Below the pieces are notes generated by a model that ran no database searches, was not told where the DNA came from, and saw nothing but the letters and a program-made list of their open reading frames with translations. This document shows, piece by piece, positions 25,051 to 37,809 of a stretch of 64,000 nucleotides of DNA. Source of the stretch: Zonotrichia leucophrys gambelii. Taxonomy: Eukaryota; Chordata; Aves; Passeriformes; Passerellidae. Positions within the stretch are counted from its first letter, which is position 1, and the number at the start of each line of letters is the position of its first letter. Location: positions 59,889,716 through 59,953,715 of the forward strand of contig NC_088171.1 of assembly GCF_028769735.1 (NCBI RefSeq), given 5' to 3'. A program made the translations under genes and the position numbers.

Positions 25051-26147
25051 TGTAGTGGGTTGATGCTGGCTGGATGCCAGGCACCCACTAAAGCTGCTCT
25101 CTCACTTCCTTCCACGAGTGGACAGGGAAGAGAAATTATAATGAAGAATTAGTGGGTTGAGATAAGGACAGAGATAGATCACTCACTGATTGCCATTATG
25201 GGCAACACAGACTCACACTGCAGATAATATTTAAATTCTTTAATGAAAAATCAGAGTGAGGTAACAAGAAGTAAAATAAGTCTTAAAAAATCGCACCTTT
25301 CCTCCACCCTTCCCACCTTCCCAAGCTCATCCTCCTTCTCCCTCCCTGTGGCACAGGGAAATGGGAAATGTGGGTTATGGTCAGTTCATGGTGCTGCTCA
25401 GGGACAAGAGTGCTTCCCTTGCTCCAGTGTGGGATCCTTCCCACAGGAGACAAGCCTTCACAAACTTCTCCAACATATGTCCATCCCATGGGCACAGTTC
25501 TTCAGGAACTGCTGCAATGTGGATCATTGTTCCACAGGGTGCAGCCATTCATGCACAACCTGCTCCAGTGTGGGTCCCCACAGGGTCACAAATCCTATCA
25601 GGAAACCTGGTCCAGCATGGGATCCAGTGTGAGCTCTTCCACAGGTTCACCTGCTCCAGCATGGGTTTCTCATGGCTTCACAGCCTTCTTTTTGGGCATT
25701 CACCTACTCTGGCATGAATCCCTCCTCCATGAGCTGCAGGTTGATCTCTTTATCTCCATGGTCCTCCATGGCCAGAGCAGGGGCACAGCTGCCTGTCTTC
25801 ACCACAGGCTGCAGGGGAATCTCATCTCCAGCACCTGTAACATCTCCTTCTCCTCCTCCTGCACGGACCTGGGGGTCTGCATAGCTGTCCCTTCCAACTT
25901 TGCTCTTCTCTGTCTGCAATGACACCTGTGCAATAACTTTTTTTGCTAAGGTATGTCATCACAGAGGCCTTACAAGCATTTCTGATCAGCCCAGCCTCGG
26001 CCAGCAATGGGTCTGTCCTGGAGCTGGCTGGCGTTGGCTCTGCTGGACACGGGGGAAGCTTCTGGCAGTTTCTCACAGAAGCCATCCCTGTAGCCCTTCC
26101 ACCACCAAAACCTAGCACTCAGGGGTTTGCTGTCCCAACCCAAGTCA
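25051..26147. mobile_element. Solo LTR of an avian ERVL-type element, diverged
   Basis: The element begins TGTAGTGGGTTG and its far edge reads CAACCCAAGTCA, an imperfect inverted repeat of that start (9 of 12), giving TG...CA ends. Inside are the landmarks of an abundant bird LTR: 'ggctggatgccaggcaccca' near the start, 'gaggtaacaagaagtaaaat' at about 25260, repeated 'ctgctccagtgtgggtcccc'-type units (about 25420-25700), 'gggctgcag'-type units, and 'ggacacgggggaagcttctg' near the end. The same landmarks recur in the copy at 53570-54594. Open frames of up to 184 codons here come from the GC-rich, stop-poor repeat units and are not genes. No retroviral interior adjoins it, so it is a solo LTR. 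I find no exact target duplication. ERVL assignment is from memory and from the 5-bp duplication around the sister copy. Confidence 0.85.
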
Positions 26148-27062
26148 GGCTGACAACAAATCACTTTTATCCTTTTGGTGTGTGGTATTGAAATATTTTA
26201 GAAAGGCCTGAGCAGTGGCATCCCTTGGCATGGACACATGAGATAAACAGAAGTGGCACATTAAAGCTCATCCATGTTACGAGTAAATCCATCTTTTTGT
26301 CTGTTTTAGGTGGCAACAAAAAGGAATTTTTATACATGGTTGCATACTACTTTGTGTCTGGACTTGGATTTGGGATCATGTTGAGTGAATGTGGCTGCAA
26401 AGAAATGTGTTTGAACACCAGTCTAATTCTCAAAATGAAGAGTGTTTTTTATCTTAATGCAAAATAGTAGAGCAATAAATGTGTGTTTTAATAATCAGTA
26501 GACACAGAAGCTGTGGACATGAGGCTTCCTTGGACATGGAAGCTCTCTTGGCTGCCTACACTGTTGGCGCTTTTCAGGGGGACTTTAAATGGGGGAAAAT
26601 GTTAAAGCTGGAATAAGGAGAGGAGTGTGTTTGTTCTTGTCCCCTCCCTCTGTTTCCCATGCTCAAACAGTGTGGCTGAAAATACATTTGTCTTGTTTAC
26701 CAAATACATGAGAAAAGACTGTCATTGAAATGAATGCTTTTCTGTGTTATACAAATGTAGAAACAAAGACATACATCCAGATAAATGAATAAAGGCTGGT
26801 GAGGAGATTGCAAACTGCCTTAAAGAAGCTGCCTCAGATGGGTCTCACAATGTTAACTTTCATGTGGAACTGCTTAAATCAGAAATCTTGTATTGGTTCC
26901 TCAAGAACTATGGAAGAGAGTATATCTGTATGGAAAATTAAAACTCAGATCTCAGGGGCCATCTTTCAAGATCAATGAAGATTCCCATAGTTTTGTGTGA
27001 AGGCAGTCAGATGCAAGATATTTTTTTTTTCTTTTAATACTTTACTGCAGGTTTAATTGCAG
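26148..27062. other. Non-coding stretch
   Basis: Unique AT-rich sequence following the LTR, with nothing recognised apart from a T/C-rich run at about 27020-27050 leading into the weak exon-like segment described next. Confidence 0.5.
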
Positions 27063-27420
27063 CAATATTTCAATGCCAAAGAGAGTAATTTGCAGCTTGA
27101 ATACAGCATTAGAGCTGCAATACCCGACATTTTAAAATCTCAGTATAAAAATGAGCATTTGGTACTAGTACCACAAGAATTCTCATTTCCTGTTCAACTT
27201 TCAAAGAAATTGAAGTTAAATGTCTATATTAACGTTTATAAAATTTTAAGAGTGATTCCCTTATTACATAATTAGCTTAAGCACTCTGCATATCTGCCGA
27301 TTAGAGACATTACTCAGAGCCTGCCCTGGAACAGATGCATTCCTAGACAGAAAAAGATACTAATGTGGCCCTGGGGGAGAGCTCTCCATTTTGACAGAAT
27401 AAAACATTCTTGGAGTACAG
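27063..27420 (+). other. Weak terminal-exon-like segment
   Basis: A T-rich tract (27021-27035) is followed by 'actgcag' and then 'attgcag' (AG at 27061-27062). From 27063 a frame stays open for 70 codons to a stop at about 27275, beginning QYFNAKESNLQLEYS. An AATAAA lies at 27398-27403, about 120 bp beyond the stop. Acceptor, open frame and polyadenylation signal in this order resemble a last exon. The peptide is unrecognised, the polypyrimidine tract is not directly next to the AG, and an AT-rich sequence will produce such combinations by chance. I think it more likely non-coding. Confidence 0.12.
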
Positions 27421-30400
27421 TTATTACAATTCATAATTGTTCACTTTAGGGGGAAAAAAAGGCAGGGAAAAAAAGTATCTTGTTAATAAAACAAAGATTT
27501 CTAAGAGTTTTAAGTCCATATTTCAAAATTCTCTGCAGCTGAGTATGCAGGTACCTGGAAGGGAGGAATTTCTCCATGTTATGTATAACAAGGAAGCAAA
27601 AGCAAGAATTCTGACTACATATGGCTCCCTAAATCTGGTCAGATAGTGACAATAAGTGTAATGACAACCAGGATAAGTACTAGGGACTAGCACTGTGATT
27701 CAGCTGATTAAGCATGAGCCCAAACAGCACAAATTTAGAAGCAAGAAAGCACATGAGTACATTTGGCTGCATCTGTGACACAATTACCAGGTGATGGGGT
27801 TTCATCAAAAGAAGAACAGAAAATAGGAAATACGGCAGAAATTCAGCTTCTCTGAAATTACCACAGCAATTAATGACTCCCCAGCAAACGTGATCAAGAA
27901 CTGCTACACTATTTAAGAAATCTTGTAATTGCTACAAATTGTGTGACAGAGAGAACTACTGTGATATGCAGACTGCTTAGGTAAAAGTGGGTTAAAACAC
28001 AAACAGGGAAGTCTAACAAAGCACAGTTGTGTGGTCCCTAAAAGGAGCTCAATCAGGGTTGTAAGGAAAATATCCTGCTCTAATATCCTGAAAGTCTGGA
28101 GAAGTGGTGGCCTGTTCTGAAGCTGCTGGTACTTCTGAATTATTTCTGACTCTTGGAGAAAAAGACACCACCTTCTTACAAGTTAAAGAACACACATTTA
28201 ATTGAAAGAAACTTAAAATTTTATTCCAGAGGGAACAATGTCTTTTATGCAGCTTCAGACACTTGAAAAAAAGCAAGATAATTGTAGCTCTCACTACACT
28301 TTCAAACGGTTCTGAAGATCTGCGTCCCATCTGGGCGACCTTTAACAAAGCAATTATTGCTCCAGTTTGTGAGCACAGTTCTATTTCCTGCCTACAATTC
28401 AACATGATAGAAACTATGAAGAAAACTTAATTAATCTTACTGACTTGAACCTCCTTTCCTGAGTCAAAGGCCCTTCTGAAGCCATCATGCCTTCACACCC
28501 TCCAAAGTGGTGTCAAGTGTTTAGAACAGTGTTGGAGGGTCCAAGAAGTGCAGCTGCCCACAAGGCAGGGCTGCCTCTCCTGCTGAGGGATGGTAGAGAG
28601 CAGTTGTAGTGCTGAGTGAGGCACATCCCGTGCTGTCAGAGCCTCGCTGCTGCAGCTCTTTCCACCGTGAGCAGAGATGGACCAACAGAGCTTTGGAGAC
28701 CCAGCAGTCTGAATTGCACATTCCTCTTTTCACTCTGAGTATTACAACAACTCAGTGGCTCAGTCGGATGTTCTGAAACCAGCCTGGTCTGCAGTCTTCA
28801 AAACTAGCATCAGTTTTAAACCCTTTTGCCACTCCAGCTGGGAAATCTGGGGTTTCATTGTATATCTGCTTTTAAAAACTATTTTGTTTGTATTCATATA
28901 GTGGTGAGAAGATCATTACATAATTCATATAACATCCATTAGTATTATATGAATATATAGGTTATATATATATGAATCCATAGGTTAAGAAAGAAGAAAC
29001 AAATTTTTTTTTAAATTTCAAGCCCGCTCTGACACTGCAGCTTTCAAGTCAAACCTGAAACTGACTTAGCATGCAGCTGAAGAAAGATTGTATAAGAAGT
29101 CAGTGAGATTACTAAAATCCACAGAAAAATTAGGGTGAAGCCAGAAATGACGATACAGGAGTGAAAATTGAAGATTGCAAAGAAACAGAACACAGAAGAA
29201 GGAACTTGAGCAGAATATACAATATCAGCCTTTACACTGGAAAACTCAAAGGTGATCTAATTACATTGATGGATGCATGTTAGGCTTACATTAGATTGCT
29301 CCAAAAATATTCACAGTTACGTCCTTTCCTATTATACACTGTGAGTGCTGCTGGGACTTTGCATATGTACATAGAAAAATTTCAGACGCTTTTGCAGAAT
29401 GGATTTGCCCAAATGCACTTGTTTTGTGTGATTGCTAAGCCTCCCAGAACCAAGGTTCTTACAGATGTGTCTGTTAATTATGAGCTCTGGTTACTTGAGT
29501 GGATCTCCCTAAAAGTTAAGCTGAAAATCCCCTATTTTTGGTCTGCAGGAACAGAGGAGGGTTTAACAAAGAATATTTTGCACACTACCTAGTCAACTTG
29601 ATCACAGCATGTTCCATTTTCCTTCTTTATAAAATTAGATTCAGACACCTTTTAACATTCATAGACTATCAATTTTTTTCTATGCCATCCACAAATCTTT
29701 AATTATTTTCTAGGAAGGAAGTTAGAAATCTTAAGATATAGTTTATAATTGTAACTGGGTTATTTGCTTACTCTAGACATAGATCATGATTTTTATTTTT
29801 CTCTTTTATATCTGATGCAGATTTTCTGTAGGAAACGCAAAAAAAAAAAAAAAAGATTAGGGAATAACCAACAGCAAAACAGACAATGGGTTCTACAGAC
29901 TTAGTGATGGTTTCCAGGAATTGTTCTCACATATGGAAAAGTACCTGCAGTCTTCAGAGCCTCACCATGGGACCAAGCAGTTTGTGATGATGTTTGATGG
30001 ATGGAGAGGGATTGGATTTGCAGCAGCATGGGTTTGGGTCTCTGTTTATGGGACTGATTTGTCTAAGAGGAACTGAATTGCCTAATCACTTACAGAAACC
30101 AGACTGGCCTACACAGGCCATTTCTTAGAGTGGTGACTGCTCAGTGTATTGCCAGGGTCAGAATTTATGAGACACTTAGTAAAAATCTTGCCATGTGTAT
30201 GGTGGCAAGCAATATATTATGGTATTAACACTGTGCATTGGTAGTTTTTGCTGCAATATTAATAAATTTATACTGAGATACGGAAGGGATGTAAGCAAGC
30301 TCTTAGCCAGGGTTGTATTTTTTTGGGAAACAAAAGATTAACAAGCCAAGATAGCAAGTTCTGATTGTTGCAAAATGAATTAGCAGATATTAGGGATGAG

Positions 30401-31610
30401 TATAAGTTATGAAGGCTGAATTTACACATTATATGGTCATCTGAATAATATACATAATTCACAGCAATCAAGAAAGTGAGACTGGTGAGATAAGATTTTG
30501 GGTAAGGTTCTCAAAGCCTTCAGGAAGCTTTGTCCTTGTTAATTAATTGGAATTTTCAACTTCTGGCAAAAATTCTAGCAGACAGCCTGCAGGACATGAT
30601 CCATAAGATTATTAGCCCAGACCAACTAAGCTTTGTAAATGAATGACTACAACCAGAGAATTACAATGAAAATACTGAATATTATCTAAAAAGCTAGTGG
30701 CATGCAGGAACCCTGGCAGCCTACGCAACCAATAATAAAAATACCTTTGAAAAAATAAACTTGAGGCTTCCTTTATGCCCATTAGGAGAGAATTCAGATA
30801 TTTATAAGCTCTTACAAACTTTTATATAAGGCTCTCAAAATAAAATAAATTATAAAAACTACGTCTGCTAGGAGATGTTTTCAGTGGCGGACGGTGCAAG
30901 TCCGGTTATGTCTCATGGTATTTTTCTTAGTTTTCTAGTATTCTTGGAAGCAGAAAAATTTAGCTTACAACTGGGCAACCAGTGTAATTGTTGACTGTGT
31001 CAATACAGTACAATATTCATTCAGGTAGCTTACAATAATTAATATGAGTATCCATAGCTAAAGGACTATCAGTAGCAAAATTATTTCAAATGACATTTTT
31101 CAGTGTGTTTAATAGCATTTCACCAAATCATGTTTATAATAAAATTTCTCCTACTTATTTCTAAAACTACATTATTTTCTCTTTCATCTACAATGCCTTC
31201 ACAAGCTTAACACCAGTGGTGTATGCTCTAGGTAAAATAAATGTAGTGTCTATACAAAAGACAACTTACCCTGCTTTGGCTAGTGAAATATCTCTTACCA
31301 AGTAGTATTATAACTTGGAATAGTACCTTCAGGAGAACTGAAATCAAGTAAACTGTATATAAAGAGATAAATGGTTTCTACAAATTATTTTGCCATTGCT
31401 TTCATTGAAGCAAGTTCAGTATGTGAAATATCTTCTGAGATTTGGTCTGCATGGCCACTGATAAGAGTATATTAAAATTTCTTGAATGCAATAATTGTGC
31501 CATGAAATTTTTCAAAATCTAAACAATTGTTAAAAAACACATCTGAAAGATAGTGAAATGCTAATAAATAAGAGGTAACACCTGATATATACTAAAAAAT
31601 AGAGAAGTCT
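27421..31610. other. Non-coding stretch with simple repeats
   Basis: Unique sequence. It contains a GC-richer patch (about 28510-28740), an AT-rich stretch with TATATATA runs (about 28905-28985), and an A16 run (29839-29854). I recognise no gene. The minus-strand open frame at 28049-28405 (118 codons) has no recognisable content. Confidence 0.5.
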
Positions 31611-31787
31611 ATTGCCTAGAGAAGTTGTGGATATCCCATCCCTGGAAGTGTTCAAATCCCAGGTTGGATGGGGCTTTGAGCAACCTGGTCTAGAGGGAGG
31701 TGCCCTTTCCTGTGGCAGTGGGGTTGGAAACAGGTAACATTTAAAGTCTACTTCAAACCAAAAAAATTATCTATGACTCTATGATTA
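31611..31787 (+). mobile_element. CR1 LINE 3' end, sense, truncated
   Basis: The sequence reads through the standard bird CR1 3' region: 'attgcctagagaagttgtgg', 'atcccatccctggaagtgtt', 'caggttggatggggctttga', 'gcaacctggtctaga', then a decayed 'ttggaaacaggtaacattta' and the terminal 'ctatgactctatgatta', a variant of the CR1 tail repeat. Only about 175 bp survive, without coding sequence. The strongest matches lie in the first 100 bp. Confidence 0.92.
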
Positions 31788-32778
31788 TCCGTTCCTTATT
31801 TCATAATTCATGCATCTTATATGAATATTTTAGTCTTCTGGCAAAGAAAGTTACTTAAACTGTGTCTCTAAAAGTCAGTCAAAATATCCCACACAACTTG
31901 ATTCTAATGGTTGGTTTTGGTAAAAGCCTATATCTGTCTGTTTTATTCCACAAGGTGTTTCCATTATTGGGGTAAGGTAAATGATTCTTGGAGTATGTCG
32001 TAGGTACTGACCTGAAAGTAATTTCTCCTTCTGTGTAACTCCCCAGTGCCTCTAACATAACTTTGCCACAGGTACTGCAAAATTCAACCTGAAATTACAC
32101 CAAGGAAATTAGTATCAAGATGCTTCTTAATTGATTTACTATCACTATCATTTGAGATAAATGCATATGACCTGCTTATGAAATACCTAGGAAGGACAGA
32201 AAGATGGAATAAAACTGTACTGTTCATCTTGTGGTTACTCCTGCAGGCTGATCACAGAGGCTCAGGAAGGATAAATGTTCATCCAATCTGGGAACATACG
32301 GGACACTATGCATAAAAGTCTGTCCCTGTAAAAGCAAACACCCAAACACCATTACAGCATCACTCAAAGACAGGATCAGTCCTCAGCTTTGCAGAGTAAG
32401 AATGAAACTGAGTGTGGAGAGAAGTGGCAATACTGAAAAAGATTTCACTATTGAAGCAGATTTAGACTAGAAATTTAGGCAGATTCAGTTTAGAAATTGC
32501 ATGCAAATTTTTATCTGCCACTATGTTTAGTCAATAAAAGAATTTGAGGTTTTCTCCTCACTTTAATACCTTAAATTAAAACTGAGTGTGAGCCCTGTTT
32601 TCCAACTTTAGATGTCTTCTGCATGGACCTCTGCTACTGGGTTAGACATTCAAACTTCCTTCAGATTTAATAGGAAAACATAAATATGTGCAAACAGCAC
32701 TTGATTAATTCTGCTTTGGGAACATCTAATGATAAGGGAAAGATGACAAAAAGATACTATTTCCTTTTTTATTACATT
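31788..32778. other. Non-coding stretch
   Basis: Unique AT-rich sequence, no feature recognised. Confidence 0.5.
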
Positions 32779-32828
32779 TTTATAAATAGTTTTCAGGACT
32801 AATAATTTATAAATAATTTTCAGGACTA
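32779..32828 (+). repeat. 27-bp tandem duplication (two copies)
   Basis: The unit starting 'tttataaatagttttcagga' at 32779 is repeated from 32806 with one early mismatch (tag to taa). The second copy is recognisable to about 32828. It is a simple local duplication in AT-rich DNA. Confidence 0.8.
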
Positions 32829-34349
32829 GCTCATAGGTGGACATGTCACATGAATCTCGCTGTGCATGGCTTTAAAGTCACATTCAGGAGAGCTAAGAGA
32901 TATGGAACTGCAAAGATATGTAACTTAAAAGGAAAAGGAGTGAAATCTGAAGGCCTTTCTATATTATGTAGAAAGCTAGAGAAGGCTTTAGATAGGTCAT
33001 TCTGGTTTGAAATGTTAATTCTAGGAAATAAACATAATCAAGACTGAAGTTTGCTAAAAGTTGAAGACACTGTAGTGATAAGTAATTTTAAGCTTAGTTA
33101 TCTAGTATCCTTTCAAAAGGCAAGTGATACTGGCAGTAGAGGATGTAATGAATGATACTGCAAAGCTTAAAATCTCCTGAAATACCTGAAAATAGTAGAT
33201 TAAATGGGAAAAGAAGCACAAATGGGTCTTCTCAAAGGAACAATGACAAAACTGGAAAGAGCAGAAACTCCCAAAAAGCACACTACACATACCAAAGTTA
33301 TCACTGAAGTCTGGATGATAAAAGGTGCAAAGGAAAGAAAGTAAATCACTTTAATGGAAAAATGCTTTTGTAAAATATGTATATGTTGTGCAATGTAGCT
33401 CTTAGGAAGACAGCTTTTCTCCAAATGACATTGACTTCTCTAACCACACGTATGTCTATATATTATTAGTCATGGAATTTGAATGCAGGAATGAGCATTG
33501 CAGGATTAGCCATTTCCTATCCTGTCTAGTCAGACCATGGTAGCTCTGCCTCGTGTTAGCTGGGTAGCTCTGCCGCTCTAACATCACTACTTTGTGCTGA
33601 CATATCACACTTCCCTTTTTTAAAAAAATCCTTTTTATCTATTATCCTTCCCTCATTCAAGGCAGATACATATTCATTATGTAAGAATAAATATGGTCTG
33701 CATATTTTGATTCTGTGATCAAATACAAAGTTTTCCCGTGAATGAGTGCGTACTGCTTATAACTCTTCTATATTGCAGTGTTTCACAACACTGCTGACAA
33801 GCCACATCATTTTCAAGGTTCTTAAAAGCAGTTAAAATAATGTTCATACTAGCAATAATTAGCAAACAGACTATATGAATAATCACAGTCATTCCCACAA
33901 AGATTTCTTGTTTTCACAGACTAATCCATTACCTGCTTCAATGAACCGTCTTGTTGTTAATTTGCAAGGCTTTCACCCCTAGGTGATGGAAATACCTGCC
34001 CTCTTCCCAGTCTCCCATTAAGTATGGTTTTCAGTAATATGTATAATTCATGAGAAAAATTTGTTTGTCAAGCATTCCAGACAGGTCACTTAAATCCTAG
34101 ATCAATTGATAATGTTCACACCAACATGGCCTGGAATTAAAATAACCCTTACACTGGCTTCAGTATTTCCTTTAAACTAACGAGTTGGGCTTCAACTTTT
34201 TAAGATGCATGGGAATCATTATTATTTTAAATAAAGATTAGCAGCAGGGCTTTTGTAGAAAAAACAGATTGCTGCTCTGAATGCAGTTCTTACAATGCTA
34301 GCAACAAATGTCATGCACTGTCACAAATGCATTCTGCCTTTTCTTGCAG
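32829..34349. other. Non-coding stretch
   Basis: Unique AT-rich sequence with no recognised feature. It ends in the pyrimidine-rich tract that precedes the candidate small exon. Confidence 0.5.
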
Positions 34350-34388
34350 CAGCAACATGTCGGAAACTAAATGGGGAAGACAATTCAG
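34350..34388 (+). CDS. Candidate 39-bp internal exon, gene unknown
   Basis: A good acceptor (pyrimidine-rich 'ctgccttttcttgcag', AG at 34348-34349) is followed by 39 bp and then a donor, 'ttcag/gtaaat' (GT at 34389). A second AG three bases later (34351-34352) makes a tandem NAGNAG acceptor that could add or drop one codon. The third frame is open and reads ATCRKLNGEDNS, ending with one base (G) of the next codon. That phase joins correctly to the candidate exon at 63795, which begins with the two bases AT. The peptide is hydrophilic and I do not recognise it. A strand-matched 39-bp segment with both splice sites is suggestive, but such sites also occur by chance in 64 kb. No cross-species evidence was available. 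Confidence 0.22.
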
Positions 34389-34888
34389 GTAAATTTTATC
34401 TTCTAACACATCAGAATAGAATCTATCTGGAACAGTGAAGTTGTCATTCTACCTTTTTTTTGTGGTTTAGATTAAAATTTCCATCCCCATTGCATCTCCC
34501 ACCTGTCCCAACAAAAAATCTCCTGTCCCATGGAAATCTTATGAGCAAAATTTACACAGAAATACAAGTACCCTTGATAAGAACTCTTGATAAACAGATA
34601 AAGTCAACCACATATATAATCTCCTCTGTAGCTAAAGGGCCTGCTTTGTGTTTCCATGATTCTTTTTCTCTTATGTGTCCTTATGTCAGCTCTGAGCAGA
34701 AATGCAACATTTCTGTTCAGCATTAGAGTCTTCATGAAGGGGTAGGCAGAGGATAGCATGGCAAAAAGTTTGGGGTTTTGTATATGATCTCCTGGACCTA
34801 CTGATGTCAGTGGAGGTCTTCTGAGGGATGTCTGTGGAAGCAAGGCTCAGTAAGGCTAGGGCTTGGTCTGACATTCAATACAATTAGA
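34389..34888. other. Non-coding stretch
   Basis: Unique sequence between the candidate exon and a CR1-like tail. It may include unrecognisable older CR1 body upstream of that tail. Confidence 0.45.
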
Positions 34889-34941
34889 ATTTGATGAGCC
34901 TTGTGGTTCCCTCCCAACTCAGGATATCCTGTGGTTCACTG
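34889..34941 (+). mobile_element. Short CR1-like 3' tail, sense
   Basis: The stretch 'ttgatgagccttgtggttcc' then 'ctcccaactcaggatatcct' then 'gtggttcactg' resembles the last 50 bp or so of CR1 elements, where a 'ttgatg...ggttcccttccaactca' block precedes ATTCTGTGATTCTGTG-type tail units. The body upstream is too diverged for me to place. It could be a subfamily distinct from the 31.6-kb copy. Confidence 0.5.
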
Positions 34942-37630
34942 TATTTTGATACACATTAAAAAAATCTGAATTTTTGGAAATGATGTATTTTATTATCTCA
35001 CTTTCCCAGTTACACATGAATACTGTATTTATTTGATTTATTCTTCCATTTATATTTAAAACCAGCAATCAGAACTCTGTATCCCCTCAATGTAAACAAG
35101 TCTGAGTACTACAGTGCCCACTATAATTAAAAATAGATATATGTAAATGTGACATTTGAGTGAATAGGTGTAAATATATCAGTCTGCTACAAGCTAGCAT
35201 TTCCTGCTCATAAACATTATTCCCTTATTGCTCTGTGCTCACTGTGCTTAATCCCACAGGAATGATGATGTTTGTTGCTACATTTTGTAATGTATAGAAT
35301 TTTATACTGATGTATGCAAAGAGCTGTGACGTTTTCATAAGTGCTTCTGACTAAATGAATGTCTAAAAAGAAAACAAAGTTTTGCAGCACTTAAAACAAG
35401 AACATTCATTTGCATTGCATACTAGAAACCTAAAAACTGACCTTTTGTCTTAGGTCACCAGCAATTCTCATTGAGCCATACCTCCATAAATAGCTGATTG
35501 TGGAACTCTCACTCAGACCAGCAGAAGCTGGGCTAGATCGTTTCCATATCCAGGTATTGGGCTGTTCATGCTTAGGTCCATTGGTGGAAGCCAGGACAAA
35601 GGCATATCCCTACCTCCCTGGGGAGGTCTGAGCCACTGCCATAGACAAAACTCCAATAACAAGTGTCAGATGTGGGCGGGGTTCACTTCTGCAAGTGATG
35701 CACTGGAGCCTCCAATGCCTTTTTGTCTGTTTATTTTGATTTTTTAAAATTCAATCTCTGTTCTCTTTCTTCAGTTGACGAGTGGCATGACTCACAGTAG
35801 CAACTTTTCCATTGGCTGCACGGGCAGACGAGAAATCTAGCACCAACTTAATGCTGAATTTTTTGTTGTATATCTCAGAGGTTTAGAAGAAGCTTGAGCC
35901 AGCTCAGCCAGGAAATTATCCAAAGGGCAAATAATTGAGGATTTCTTGGTTGGAATGATCAAATATTCTGGGGTAGCAAGAGTATGATGCACTTGTATAT
36001 AGGGGTACAGCTTGCAAAGAGCACACTCATGGTTGTGCTGAACACACAAACCCTGCACTTGCACACAGTAATCCTGCTGGGATCACTGTGTGTGACAGAC
36101 AAGGGAGGTACCAAGGCAGATACTTTAAAAGTATGTTCTTCATCAGGTGTAAAACCTACCTCCATTTTAATGAAGTGGTGGCTGCCTCTACCAGCTGGCC
36201 CCAATTTACTTTTTAAAGCTCATGTTTGTTGAATATATCAAATGCATTTTCTTCTTTGTGTCTAGGCTTTTTGAATTCAGTAAACTTCTTGCTAAATGAT
36301 CATTTCATTGCCAAGAGTTCAGATCATGCAACAGTTTAATGAGGGGAAATGTGTGGATGTAGATACTCAATTTTTTTCCTGATATCTAAACAAATCTAAG
36401 TTTTCTCTTTGAAAAGAAAGACCAGTACCCTTATTACCAGGAGAAGTAATGTTCTGCAGGGCCAAAGCTATCTTTCTCTTCTATTTGCCCAGTGGCCAGG
36501 CAACTTCTTTTTATTGAGTTTTAGTTGTGCCTAGAGGTTAGGCCATGGATCAGGGCCTCCCTAAGCCAGATGATAGACAGAGGCTTGACAAACAAATGGC
36601 TTTTGCCCCCAAAGTCTGCTGATTTGTGCAACCCTCCAGTTGGATTTTGGAGTTTGGATATCAAGGTGTCCTTGCTCCATGGGGTTGTTGCTTGTGTATA
36701 TGTTATATATATATCAAATGTTATATTTAATTGTCCCCATGCTTAGATGAGCACGTGGCGCACAAACTATGCAAAACTGCTCAGACTGGTCCTTGCTCCT
36801 GCACCCAGTGTGTTAGGAAGCTGGGAAAAGAGGATGACAATTTCTGTGTTGGAAAGCTGTGCAGCTCAGAGGGGCTCAGAATCAGCTGTTTCCTCCAGGT
36901 GATGCTGAGCACCTTTCGTGGATGCCATGTGCATTTTGGGGAGGTTTCTTTCAGAAAAACTCTGATGTGCCCTAGAGGTGGAAGTGCAGCCTCAGGTACA
37001 GCTTCACCCCAAAAGAGTCCAGTTTATGTCTCTGAGATTGTTTCACACTTAGAGACAGGTACATGGCAATGATTGCAAGATTTGCTCCAGAAGTGCAGAC
37101 TTGATATTAATTTAAAGACTAATTAGGCAGTTGAGGAGGATCTGTCCAGCTCAGGACACAAGCAAGACTTGCCCAGAGATTGCAGATGCCTTTTTCACCT
37201 TCTTTAACTGCCTTCTGAGGGAAAAAATTGGGAGATAAACACATGAAAGTGATCAATTTTAAATGACAAAGGAAAGTGCTCATTTCCTCGACTGTCTGAA
37301 ATGCTGAAGGTGTGAAATAACATTTAATTTTATTATGACAATGCATGTGTGTTTCCTCTAGACAGCATCTTCCTTCTGCAAAACTTGCAGAAAAAGGAAG
37401 CCTGACCTAGTTTAGGCCAGCCTGCATTTCTACAGCAGGTATGATATACCATATTTTACAAAGAGATATCTTCCACCTTTCTAATCTGAAATACTAATGA
37501 AATAGTTTTGTATCTGCTGCTAATACTGGCAAAAGAACATTTACAATCTTCAGAGTTAACTCGGGCAATAAGATGCTCAAGTTAATTCCTAAGTGGGTTA
37601 GACTGACTAACTGCACTTTTTTTCCCCCAG
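34942..37630. other. Non-coding stretch
   Basis: Unique sequence. Around 36525-37070 GC content rises and open frames of 73-113 codons occur, but no domain, repeat or splice structure is recognisable. A TATATATATA run sits at about 36704-36713. Confidence 0.5.
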
Positions 37631-37809
37631 GAAACTGTTTCATCTGGCACTGTGACATCACTGAAGATTAGATACAATGCCAAATGCCATATAAATTTAC
37701 AGGAAGTCCATGTTCAAAATTTTAGTATTTCTTCAGCTTTTTTTTTTTTTAGTATAAAAAGTAGCACACATATAAATAAGTTAAAATTATTTCTGACTAA
37801 GGAAATATA
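37631..37809 (+). other. Open frame after a strong splice-acceptor-like tract
   Basis: An excellent acceptor-like tract (TTTTTTTCCCCCAG, ending 37630) is followed by a frame open for about 59 codons, starting ETVSSGTVTSLKIRYNAK. No donor consensus closes it, and it runs through a T-rich tract at about 37738-37751 to a stop near 37809. No polyadenylation signal follows closely. I record it because the acceptor is strong, but I do not consider it a supported exon. Confidence 0.1.

Noticed and set aside
25243..25922. Overlapping open frames up to 184 codons
   Set aside because: They lie entirely inside the solo LTR at 25051-26147 and arise from its GC-rich, stop-poor repeat units. Equivalent frames in the sister LTR are shifted and differ in sequence.
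37631..37809. Frame after a very strong acceptor-like tract
   Set aside because: No donor or close polyadenylation signal. The open frame passes through a poly-T tract, which codes for phenylalanine and removes stops.
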